Source: an uncultured Bacteroidia bacterium
GTDB lineage: Bacteria; Bacteroidota; Bacteroidia; Bacteroidales; F082
Direction of reading: 5' to 3'
DNA: 39,544 nucleotides
NCBI GenBank assembly: GCA_913009755.1
Contig: CAJVWU010000035.1
Location: forward strand, 1-39,544
Positions 15,490 to 24,500 of this stretch are shown piece by piece (the first letter of the stretch is position 1; each line of letters starts with the position of its first letter). Position numbers and translations under genes: made by a program. The notes under the pieces were generated by a model. The model did no database searches and had not been told where the DNA came from. It worked only from the letters and a program-made list of their open reading frames with translations.

Positions 15490-18348
15490 ATGAAAACACT
15501 TTTTAAAATACTGGGCATCCTGATCATCCTGATCATTGCCCTGATGTTTATCCTGCCGTTGGCTTTTGAAGGAAAAATTGAAGCACTGGCCCGTCAGGAG
15601 ATCAACAAAAATGTGAATGCAACCATTGACTTTGAGGATATTGACCTTACCCTGTTCAGAAATTTTCCCAATTTTACACTCGGCATTAACGGGCTGACGG
15701 TCATCGGGAAAGATGTTTTTGAAAAGGATACGCTGGCCCGGATTAAAAACACTTCAGTCACGATAGGCCTGTTCAGCGTTTTCAAAGGCAGCCCGTATAA
15801 AGTTAAAAAAATTTCCATCCATTCCCCGGTTATCAAAGTCAGGATACTGGAAAACGGTTTACCCAATTACGACATTGCGCTTCCCTCCGAACCGGCAGAA
15901 GAAACGAAGGAACAGGAAGAAGAAACCCCTTTTGAACTTATCCTGAAAAGTGTGACCCTTGATGACGGACAATTGACTTACCTCGATGAACAGTCAAAAA
16001 CAGCATTTTACATCAAAGGGCTGAACAGTAAATTGTCGGGCAACCTGGCATCGGATGCCACAGTTTTACATACCAATATCACCATCGGCAGTTTAACAGT
16101 GAACTATGATGGGATAAATTATCTGTCCGACGGCAAGCTCCGCTATCAGGCTAACATTAATGCAGACCTGAAAAACGAAATCTATACACTTGGAAAAAAC
16201 GAGTTGGTTCTGAATGATCTTATCCTCAAATTCGATGGTTCGGTTTCTTTTCCTGAAGAAGGCATGAATCTGGTACTGACCTTTGATGCACCCAAAAACA
16301 ACTTCAAAAGTATTTTGTCGCTTGTGCCGGCAGAATACATGAAAGATTTCAACGAGATGGAGGCCGGTGGCACATTTTCCCTGAACGGCTCGGTGAAAGG
16401 CATTTACAATGAGAACAAATTGCCTTCGTTCAATATCAATCTGTCGGTGGACAACGGAAGGTTCAAATATCCCGACCTTCCCAAAGCGGTGGAGAACATC
16501 AACATCAAAACCAATATTTCCAATCCCGGAGCCGGTGCGGATGCCACGAAGATCAACATTTCCACATTTGACATGACCCTGGGTGGAAATCCGGTACAGG
16601 CCACTCTGAAAATGAAAACACCCGTTTCCGATCCGGAGATTAACGGCAAGCTGAAAGGCGAAATAAACCTCTCCACGGTAAAAGATTTTTATCCGCTGGA
16701 AGAAGGCGAAAACCTCAATGGCGTTTTTGTACTTGACGTTACGCTAAAAGGCAAGTTGTCTTCCATCGAAAAAGAGCAATACAACAAGTTCATCGCCATG
16801 GGCACCATGCTGGTGAAAAACATGAATTACACGGGCAGTTCATTCCGGCATCCGCTGACCATTTCCAATGCGCAACTGAATTTTAGTCCGCAATACCTTG
16901 ACCTGGTTTCGTTTAATTTGAAAACAGGCAACAGCGATTTTAGCGCCAGCGGAAAAATCAACAATTATCTTTCGTATGTTTTTGATCATGGTAAACTGAA
17001 AGGAAACCTGAACACAAAGTCTGCTTTTTTCAACGTGGATGACATCCTGGCATCAGGGGAAGAAAGCATTAAAAAGGAAGAAAAAACACCGGAAAAAGAA
17101 GGTGTGGAAGAAAAGGAAACCACGTCCGGATCGGTGGTGAAAATACCGGGAAATATTGATTTGATCTTATCATCCCGTTTTGATGAACTGATATGGGACA
17201 GCCTGCAAATGACCAATGTATCCGGACAAGTCGTCATCAGGAATGAAGCATTGCAGATCAAAAACCTGAAATCGAATATTTCCGCTGGCTCAATGATCGT
17301 TAACGGAAAGTATTCAACAAAAAATACCGACAATCCGAATGTCAATCTATATCTTGGACTGTCAAACCTTGATATCCCTTCGACATACCATGATTTTGCC
17401 CTGGTGAGAAAATATTTGCCGGTGGCCAAAAAGACCAAAGGAAAGCTATCCGCAGGATTGACGTTTTCCACAAAGCTGGACAAAGAAATGATGCCCGTTT
17501 ATAAAACCCTGAACGGACAAGGACAGCTTTCAACTACCCCAATCACCGTTAACGGGTTGAACACGCTCGTAAAAATTGCCGGAATATTGAACTTTGACGA
17601 ACTGAAAAAACTGAAACTCAACAAAGTAAACATCTCATTCCGTTTCATTAACGGCAAACTGATCACCAGCCCCTTTACACTGAGATACAAAGATTTAACG
17701 GCGGATGTGGAAGGATGGACCGGGCTCGACCAGTCCATAGAATATGCCATCACGATGAATGTGCCCACCGACAAGTTAAGTAGCGCAGAAAACGGCCTGT
17801 TGGATAACCTGGCCAAAGAAGCCAAAAAGTACGGGATTGAATACGAACTTCCCAAAACCATTAAGGTAGGTGTTATGGTCAGGGGAACGCTTTCCGATCC
17901 GAAAGTGACCATTGGTTCCAGACAAAGCAGCGAGGATTTGATTAAAAAGGCAAAAGAAGAAATTGCCAAAGAGGTGAGCAAAGAACTTCAGCAGCAGGCG
18001 CAAAAAATGCTGGATAATGCCAGCAAAGCGGCAAAACAGATCATGACAGAAGCGCAAAAACACACGGATGCCCTGCGAAAGGATGCCGACGCTGCCGTTG
18101 CCAAACTGAACCGCGAAGCGGATAAACAGGCCCAAGCACTGATGGATGAAGCCAAAAAACAGGGGCCGCTGGCCGAATTCGCTGCCGAAGAAGCCATCGA
18201 AAAAATCCGGTCGGAAGCGGATAAGCAAATCGGGCAGGTCAGGACGGAAGCCGACAAAAAAGCCAATGCCCTCCTGAAAGAAGCTCAAAAACAGGCGGGC
18301 AAAATCAAACAGGATGCACAAAAGAAAGCGGATGCGCTGTTAAAGTAA
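15490..18348 (+). CDS. AsmA-like outer-membrane biogenesis protein with coiled-coil tail
   Basis: This 952-residue protein has one N-terminal membrane anchor (ILGILIILIIALMFILPLAF) followed by FEGKIEALARQEINKNVNAT and the DIDLTLFRNFPNFTLGINGL segment typical of AsmA-family proteins. Repeated beta-rich segments (GQLTYLDEQSK, GSFSLNGSVKG-like, LNGQGQLSTTPITVNGLNTL) continue to about residue 810. AsmA-like proteins are long beta-groove proteins spanning the periplasm and are linked to phospholipid transport and outer-membrane integrity. Residues about 812-952 form an unusual Ala/Lys/Glu/Gln-rich coiled coil with repeating units such as EAQKQAGKIKQDAQKKADAL. Residues about 520-555 form an acidic-basic linker (KKEEKTPEKEGVEEKETTSG). 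The cellular partner is unknown. Confidence 0.88.
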   Translation: MKTLFKILGILIILIIALMFILPLAFEGKIEALARQEINKNVNATIDFEDIDLTLFRNFPNFTLGINGLTVIGKDVFEKDTLARIKNTSVTIGLFSVFKGSPYKVKKISIHSPVIKVRILENGLPNYDIALPSEPAEETKEQEEETPFELILKSVTLDDGQLTYLDEQSKTAFYIKGLNSKLSGNLASDATVLHTNITIGSLTVNYDGINYLSDGKLRYQANINADLKNEIYTLGKNELVLNDLILKFDGSVSFPEEGMNLVLTFDAPKNNFKSILSLVPAEYMKDFNEMEAGGTFSLNGSVKGIYNENKLPSFNINLSVDNGRFKYPDLPKAVENINIKTNISNPGAGADATKINISTFDMTLGGNPVQATLKMKTPVSDPEINGKLKGEINLSTVKDFYPLEEGENLNGVFVLDVTLKGKLSSIEKEQYNKFIAMGTMLVKNMNYTGSSFRHPLTISNAQLNFSPQYLDLVSFNLKTGNSDFSASGKINNYLSYVFDHGKLKGNLNTKSAFFNVDDILASGEESIKKEEKTPEKEGVEEKETTSGSVVKIPGNIDLILSSRFDELIWDSLQMTNVSGQVVIRNEALQIKNLKSNISAGSMIVNGKYSTKNTDNPNVNLYLGLSNLDIPSTYHDFALVRKYLPVAKKTKGKLSAGLTFSTKLDKEMMPVYKTLNGQGQLSTTPITVNGLNTLVKIAGILNFDELKKLKLNKVNISFRFINGKLITSPFTLRYKDLTADVEGWTGLDQSIEYAITMNVPTDKLSSAENGLLDNLAKEAKKYGIEYELPKTIKVGVMVRGTLSDPKVTIGSRQSSEDLIKKAKEEIAKEVSKELQQQAQKMLDNASKAAKQIMTEAQKHTDALRKDADAAVAKLNREADKQAQALMDEAKKQGPLAEFAAEEAIEKIRSEADKQIGQVRTEADKKANALLKEAQKQAGKIKQDAQKKADALLK

Positions 18349-18449
18349 AAGGCATTTGTGTTACTTTTGGAATGGAAAGTTTTTGTTTATTATTGGTTCA
18401 TGCAAAGACACAAGGGGCTGAAGATCAAAAAAATATAAGTAAAACTTCG

Positions 18450-18457
18450 TATCTTTG
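18450..18457 (+). promoter_or_regulatory. -7 element upstream of acpS
   Basis: TATCTTTG is a perfect TAnnTTTG box 50 bases before the acpS ATG. I see no good TTG at -33. The same TATCTTTG string recurs before tyrS and bcp, which supports its use as a promoter core in this genome. Confidence 0.45.
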
Positions 18458-18507
18458 CGTGAAAACCAAACCGAAAAACCGCTAACAATTAAAAAACGAA
18501 ACATCCT

Positions 18508-18885
18508 ATGATCTTCGGAATAGGCACAGACATCATCGAAGTGGAGCGCATGAAAAAGCATCTGGCGGACAACGATGCTTTGCGGGATAAACTATATTCC
18601 CCGGCAGAACAGGCATACTGCAGCAAAGGGAAAGTAACCTTGTACCAGTGCTATGCAGCCCGTTTTGCCGCCAAGGAAGCTTTTTTCAAAGCGCTGGGTA
18701 CCGGTTACCGTTACGGTATGGCCTTCTGCGAAATTGAGGTGCTGAACGACGAACTGGGAAAACCCTATGTTAATCCTTTGGGGAAAGTAAAAGAATACCT
18801 CGGACAACAAAAAGTTAAACACATTCACCTTTCCATTTCCCATGTGAAATCCATAGCCAGTGCGATGGTGGTGCTGGAGAAATAA
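18508..18885 (+). CDS. acpS: Holo-[acyl-carrier-protein] synthase
   Basis: AcpS transfers 4'-phosphopantetheine from CoA to acyl carrier protein. The 125-residue product opens MIFGIGTDIIEVERMKKHL, with the Mg-binding Asp8, and has RFAAKEAFFKALGTG with the second acidic residue, then HLSISHVKSIASAMVV. Length and order are those of the classical small trimeric AcpS. It lies after the AsmA-like gene with its own promoter candidate. Confidence 0.96.
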   Translation: MIFGIGTDIIEVERMKKHLADNDALRDKLYSPAEQAYCSKGKVTLYQCYAARFAAKEAFFKALGTGYRYGMAFCEIEVLNDELGKPYVNPLGKVKEYLGQQKVKHIHLSISHVKSIASAMVVLEK

Positions 18886-18910
18886 GGAGTTGTGATTAGT
18901 GGTTGGGAAA

Positions 18911-19025
18911 TTAGAAATCTGAATTCAGAAATCAGAAATTGGGGGGATTGTTTTATTCGATATTCCTTATTAGATATTCAACATTCTAAACAACACACTC
19001 TTCCAGGAGCTGCACACTCTGGAAG
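18911..19025. repeat. Composite intergenic repeat: palindrome, AGAAATC repeats and hairpin
   Basis: The acpS-pbpC gap holds a perfect 12-base palindrome TCTGAATTCAGA (18918-18929) amid AGAAATC-type direct repeats, a TTCGATATTC/TAGATATTCAAC stretch (18957-18984), and a hairpin at 19000-19025 with CTTCCAG and CTGGAAG arms around an 12-base centre. The hairpin belongs with the CTTCC...GGAAG repeats seen elsewhere in the window. The hairpin could also help end the two convergent transcripts. Confidence 0.5.
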
Positions 19026-19050
19026 GTGTCTCCCCCCGCAACCCGCACTC

Positions 19051-21402
19051 TTACTCCCCCACCACTTCAAACCGTACACTCCTGCTTTCCCCGTCTTCGT
19101 CCACGACGGTCAGTGTGTGCCATCCTTTGGTTGGGGCAAAACCAAACTGATGTGTGGTTTGAGTTTCCCCGAGGTAAACATTGTCCAGATGCCAGTAAAC
19201 TTTTGTGGCGGGAAACCGGTGGCTGATCTCAAAAACGATTTTCTGCTGTTGTCCTTTGACACCTACGGGAATAAATATCCTTGACCGGGGTAATGGATAA
19301 ATAAACTCCATCACCTTGTTTTCCTGATCCGGGCTGCAGCCGGGCGACCAGGGAGGAAGGGTACGGTATGACGGATGCGTTTTGCGGTAATACCATTCCT
19401 GCACGGGTGGCAGCACAAACCACGAAACGGGAAAGAGCTCTCCGGCAAGGTCACAATCGCGGTTTATGCGGTATTTATTTTCTTTGTCGGTAAAGATCAA
19501 ACGGTGATAGCCGCATTGTTTTGACCTGCTTCCTTTTTCATAAGAGTAAATGGTATCGGTTTGAGGACAGTGGCGCGAGGCAAGGGTTCCGCTTTTGGAA
19601 CAGACCACAAAAGGCCGCAGTTCATCCAATGGCGTGCTGAACGTACTGTGTGTTTTCAGCAGATCGAAAACCTCGAACATAATGGGTGCCGCACTTCGTG
19701 TTCCCGTCAGCCCGGTTCGGCCTTCTCCGTCGGCATTGCCCACCCAGACCCCAACAACATAGTCCGGCGTGCTGCCGATAGCCCAGCCGTCTTTAAAACC
19801 GTAACTTGTACCCGTTTTCCAGGCGATGGTCATGGCCGAGCCAAAATTCTCCCAGCCTTTTTGACTTTCCGGACGTTTTACCCTGTTCAATGCTTTGTAG
19901 GTTGCCCAGATGGCCCCGGCGTGCAACGGAACATTTTGCGAATGCAACGGCTCTTTGATTTTTTTGACTTTCCCTGATTCAAGGACAGGCGGGTCATACT
20001 CATGTCCGGTGTATTTCCCGTAAAATTTATCAAAATGTCTGACCGTCCGGGCCATACCGGCATACATGTTGGTAAGTTCCCATAAACTGGCCTCCCCTCC
20101 GCCGAGGATAAGCGTAAGCCCATAATAATCTGCAGGTTTGTTAAACGATGAAAGCCCCGTTTTTCGCATCAGGTTAAGAAAAGGGGAGATGCCGTAATCA
20201 CGGAGCATATATACGGCCGGAACATTCCGGGAACGGGACAGAGCTTCCGAAGCGGGAACGGCCCCTTCAAAAGTCAGATCGTAATTCTCGGGATGATAAT
20301 TTTCATAATAGCTGGGAATGTCGGGTATCAGCGCATCAGGCAGGATGAGGCCATCCTCGATCATGGCGGCATAAAGCAATGGTTTCAGGATACTTCCGGT
20401 GCTGCGCCTGGCACGGATCATATCCACGGCATTGCCGTGTGGTTTCCCGTCAATATTTTTCGTATTGGCAACATAGACAAGCACCTCATAGGTTGCCGGC
20501 CGTAACACGAAGACGGCTGCATTGTGGATTTCATTGGCCGCCAGCATGCGGTGGTGGTTTTCCACGATGTCAATCACCCGTTTTTGCAGGTCTCCGTCCA
20601 GGGTGGTTTTCACGGCTTTTTTGCTGTACCGGTAACGGGCGACCAGATGAGGTACCTGTTGCGGCATGGGCAACGGCTTTCCGGGCAGGGTTTCCATCCG
20701 GGAAAGTACCCATGTGATGCTGTCGAAAACACCTTCCCGGTAAAGATCTTTCAGAAGACGGTCCCGCCTGGCTTTCAGCGTTTCCCTGTTCCTGCCCGGA
20801 TGAATAAGAGAAGGCGCATTGGGCAGCACGGCAAGGGTGGCCGCCTCACCCCAGCTCAACTTTGACGGGTCATGGCCGAAATAGCGCCACGAAGCGGCTT
20901 CCAGGCCAACCACATTTCCACCGAATGGTGCGTGGGCAGCGTAAAAATTCAGGATTTCCGCTTTGGAATATTTCAATTCCAGGCCGATGGCGAAATACAA
21001 TTCGATCAGTTTCTCGCCGATGGTTCGGGGTTTTCCTTTTCTTGCCAGACGGATGGTCTGCATAGTGAGGGTGCTGCCGCCGCGCACAATCCGGCCGGCT
21101 TTGATATTCTCCAAAAGGGCATTGAATATGGAAACAGGGTTGAAGCCGGGATGCTTGTAAAAATAGCGGTCTTCACGCAGGACGATGGCGGTTTTGAACT
21201 TTTTGGGAATACTGTCAGGTTGCGGAAAGCGCCACTGACCGTCCACAGCCACCTGCCCGCCAAGCAAGCGTCCGTTCCGGTCGTAAATAACCGTGGAACA
21301 GGGGTCGTCAAACAACGGATCGGGTAAAAAGAACCGGGCGCTGAAAACAGTGATCATCGCCAGCAATAACAATAAAGCGCTTATTTTAATTTTTTTGTTC
21401 AT
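19051..21402 (-). CDS. pbpC: Penicillin-binding protein 1C
   Basis: This 783-residue bifunctional murein synthase has an N-terminal anchor (ISALLLLLAMITVFSARFFL), a glycosyltransferase-51 domain (residues about 50-220, with the EDRYFYKHPGFNP motif and RGGSTLTMQTIRLA), and a transpeptidase domain with S337-I-L-K340 and K529-T-G-T. Between these lies SRSRNVP, fitting the SxN motif. The C-terminal domain (from about 690) is the BiPBP_C type found on PBP1C. It is the second gene of a minus-strand pair with the macroglobulin, 136 bases behind it. In E. coli pbpC is likewise next to yfhM. Confidence 0.96.
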   Translation of the reverse strand: MNKKIKISALLLLLAMITVFSARFFLPDPLFDDPCSTVIYDRNGRLLGGQVAVDGQWRFPQPDSIPKKFKTAIVLREDRYFYKHPGFNPVSIFNALLENIKAGRIVRGGSTLTMQTIRLARKGKPRTIGEKLIELYFAIGLELKYSKAEILNFYAAHAPFGGNVVGLEAASWRYFGHDPSKLSWGEAATLAVLPNAPSLIHPGRNRETLKARRDRLLKDLYREGVFDSITWVLSRMETLPGKPLPMPQQVPHLVARYRYSKKAVKTTLDGDLQKRVIDIVENHHRMLAANEIHNAAVFVLRPATYEVLVYVANTKNIDGKPHGNAVDMIRARRSTGSILKPLLYAAMIEDGLILPDALIPDIPSYYENYHPENYDLTFEGAVPASEALSRSRNVPAVYMLRDYGISPFLNLMRKTGLSSFNKPADYYGLTLILGGGEASLWELTNMYAGMARTVRHFDKFYGKYTGHEYDPPVLESGKVKKIKEPLHSQNVPLHAGAIWATYKALNRVKRPESQKGWENFGSAMTIAWKTGTSYGFKDGWAIGSTPDYVVGVWVGNADGEGRTGLTGTRSAAPIMFEVFDLLKTHSTFSTPLDELRPFVVCSKSGTLASRHCPQTDTIYSYEKGSRSKQCGYHRLIFTDKENKYRINRDCDLAGELFPVSWFVLPPVQEWYYRKTHPSYRTLPPWSPGCSPDQENKVMEFIYPLPRSRIFIPVGVKGQQQKIVFEISHRFPATKVYWHLDNVYLGETQTTHQFGFAPTKGWHTLTVVDEDGESRSVRFEVVGE

Positions 21403-21420
21403 TGTTTATTTCATGCAGTA

Positions 21421-21447
21421 TTTCACGCGGCGACGCAACGGTGCAAC
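21421..21447 (-). repeat. GTTGCGTC/GCGTGAAA intergenic motif, copy 1
   Basis: Read on the minus strand, this is a CACCGTTGCGTC block followed at once by GCCGCGTGAAA. The same word order occurs at 32611-32640 and, more loosely, 35505-35534. It lies in the leader of pbpC. Confidence 0.4.
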
Positions 21448-21482
21448 GATTTATACTTTTCCGGTTTTTTAATCTCTCGGCA

Positions 21483-21536
21483 CTTCCGGATTTGAAATCC
21501 GGATGAGCTGTGAGTGGGTTTGCATCCGGATGAGCT
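21483..21536. repeat. Inverted repeat plus direct repeat between macroglobulin and pbpC
   Basis: TCCGGATTTGAAATCCGGA (21485-21503) is a perfect 9-bp inverted repeat with one central base. Its right end runs into ATCCGGATGAGCT (21497-21509), which is repeated exactly at 21524-21536. It sits just after the macroglobulin stop codon on the minus strand, where a transcript hairpin could reduce or pause readthrough into pbpC. Confidence 0.6.
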
Positions 21537-21538
21537 TT

Positions 21539-24500
21539 TTATTCCCCCACACTCACCCAACCTCCGCCGTACGCTGCATTGATCTGATTGTCATACATCG
21601 GTGCACAGCGCGTGACCGGCATGTAATATTTTCCGCTGAAAGCCGCATTCAGTAAAATCACAAAACTTTTTGTCTGCCCTGCCTTTATACCGAAAAAGAT
21701 GTTCACCCGGTCATCCCTGAAGTCGGTATAATCACTTTTGTCAGATTGCAGGCCGGCGCCCAGGTCAAGCAAGCGGGTATTGAGTATCTCCCAGCCCGAC
21801 GGGAAGGTCTGAGACAAAGCCACATTCCGTAATGAACCGTTCTTGCGCGGATTGCTGACGGTCACTTTCACGTAGAAGTCCCGTCCGTGGGAAAGCCGTG
21901 TTACATCCACAGGTTTTCCGTTCATTTCATAATATTTAATACTCATTTCAAGGTTGTTGCTGATGTTTACCTTTTCTCCCGGCAGGGGTATGCCCGAGGA
22001 AGTTGTCGTAACAAACAGATTTTTTTCCGACAGGTTTTTAACTTCCAGGCTGTTTTCTTTTTTCACTATCAAATCAGTGGAGTAAACCGGTAAATCACTG
22101 TCAATTGTGCCTGAATTGCTTCCGTTCCAGGTATAGCTGAAAATATAATTTCTGTCCTCATCACTGTTACTGACAAACTTTGACACAGCATAAAGTGCAA
22201 AGGCCGTGGTCTGCGTGCTCATCCATGTATCGCTTTTTAGTTTTTCGGTAATCCTTTTGAAAACCGGAATGGCTTCATCCGTTTTATCCAGCAGCAACAA
22301 CGTTTCCAGGATCATGGCCTGATCCCGGGTTGCTGACCCATAATTGTAATGCCAATAACCGTAATTGTCGTCAGGAATGTATTGAACTTTGCGTATCATT
22401 TCGGCAGCTATTTCTTTCTTTCCCAGTAAAGCATAGGCCGCAGCCAGACGGTAAGCGGAAGAAGCGGGCAGGTCTTTCTCACTCCGCAACAGGTTCATGG
22501 CGCCCACTGCAGGTTCGCCGGCAAGTGCCAGCGTATAGAGGCGGTAAGCCTGGTTCAGGGCCATGTTTCTATCATAACGCCAATTGCGGGCCTGTGTTTT
22601 CTGATAGTCAATCCAACTGTTGATCATTCCGTAAGGAACAGCGTAACCTTTTTCTTTGGCGAGTAATAGAAAATGTCCGGCGTAAGATGTACTCCAGTCA
22701 TTTGTATAAGAACCACCCGGCCAGTATGAAAACCCTCCGCTGTATTTTTGGAATTTCGATATCCGCTTTATTCCGCTTTTAATATTTTCCCCGATCTTCC
22801 GACGTGTCTTACTGTCGAGCTTGACCAACTCATCAAGATAAAGTTGCGGAAATACGCTGGAAGTTGTTTGCTCGATACACCCATAGGGATAAACAATAAG
22901 GAATTTCAATCTTTTTTCCAGGTTTAACGGAGGGATGGAGGAAATTGCCAGGTTAAACTCCTGTGTGCCTGCCATCCCGGCAGGTTTGGGTGCAAATTCC
23001 CACTTCTCGCCGGCCTTTAGCGCATGATAAGTGATATCATAAACGCGCTGATTGGGATTCCTTACTTGTATTTCAATGAGATACGAAGCATTCTCTTTTC
23101 CGTTTTTTACCGTGATCTTTACTTTCCCCACACCAACTTTTTCGGCTACTTTCAGGTCAAACCACACCATGTGTTCACCTGTCGCGGAAACGAGCATATC
23201 CACCGAGGATTTCTCTGCCGTAAACAGATCATTGGTCTCGACCTTTACCTTTACTTTGCTGATGGTGCTGTCCATCACGAACACGGAGGCCGGTAGTTTT
23301 ACCGTTTCCCCCGGCGCCAGGATGCGGGGCAGGGTTCCCAGCACCATAAGCGGTTGTTTGACGGTCAATGTTTTCGAAGCATGCCCGTATGCTCCGTTTT
23401 CTCCCGCAACGATCATACACCTGACCGACCCGATGTAGTTTGGCATTTTGACGGTATGTGTATTGGTTTTCCCTTTCTCCAGATGGAACGGTCCGAGGAA
23501 AGTAACAACGGGTTTGAAACGGTTGGCTTTCTTTTTTCCACCGGGGGTTTCCTGTTCTTCCATGTCGCCACCGATAGCAAATACTTTTTCCAGCCGTTTT
23601 CCGAATGCGCCCATCACATCATCGTAAATGTCCCATGTTTTAACGGCAAGCGCTTCTTTGGCATAGAAATATTTATGTGGAGCAGGTGTCCTGTAATGTG
23701 TCAGATCAAGCAACCCTTCATCCACGATGGCCAGGGTGTAAGTCATGTTCTTGTTATTCTTTTCAGAAACCCGGATGGTGTAGGTTTCATTCGGACGGAT
23801 TTTTTCGGGTACGTCAAGTTCCGGTTTCAACTCGGTCCCGGCATCGTTAATCATCACCGGTATGACCCCGTACATCCTGATGGGCAGATCGTTCACCGTT
23901 TGATCATGCGGTTGAAGCACGGAAACAAACAAATACACGTTGGGTGCCATATCAGGCGTTGCCTTGAACCTGATCAGGGTTTCTTCTCCTGTGGCCTCCA
24001 TTTCCCATGTTTTTACGGGTGCATTTCCCTTTTCGATTGATACGATTAACCTGCCGTTCGGCGGAGTGGGTACGCTGACTTTTACTTCCTGGCCTGCCGT
24101 ATATTTTTCTTTGTCAGCGCTTAAACTCAACAGGGTCATGCCGCCCGGTGCCTGCCTGTTTTCACGTGAATACATCGAAGGCCAGTCCATATATATCTTT
24201 ATCCCTGTCCTGTGTCCACCGCCGGGTTGCCTGACCAGGACATAATACCAGCCCCACGAGGGGTAATTGACCTGAAAGCTGAAAGTTCCTTTTCCGTTTT
24301 TCGTACCGAATTTACCCGACAGCACTTTCCTGTCGAAATGACTGCTGATGTATGATGCCAGATTACCATGATTACTTCCGTACCACCAGCTCCAGTCCAG
24401 TTTATAAACTTCGTAGGCCAGGTTATCAACAGATTTCGGCATTCCGTTTTTTGAAACGGTGGCCACTTCAAATTCAAGAAGTTGATCCACTTTAAGATAA

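Noticed and set aside
17776-18321. A 181-residue Phe/Gly-rich minus-strand frame
   Set aside because: It is the antisense image of the Ala/Lys/Gln-rich coiled-coil repeats of the AsmA-like protein.
23354-24040. A 228-residue plus-strand frame inside the macroglobulin gene
   Set aside because: Antisense to a continuous 1834-residue macroglobulin; composition is Cys/His/Phe-rich as expected of a shadow.
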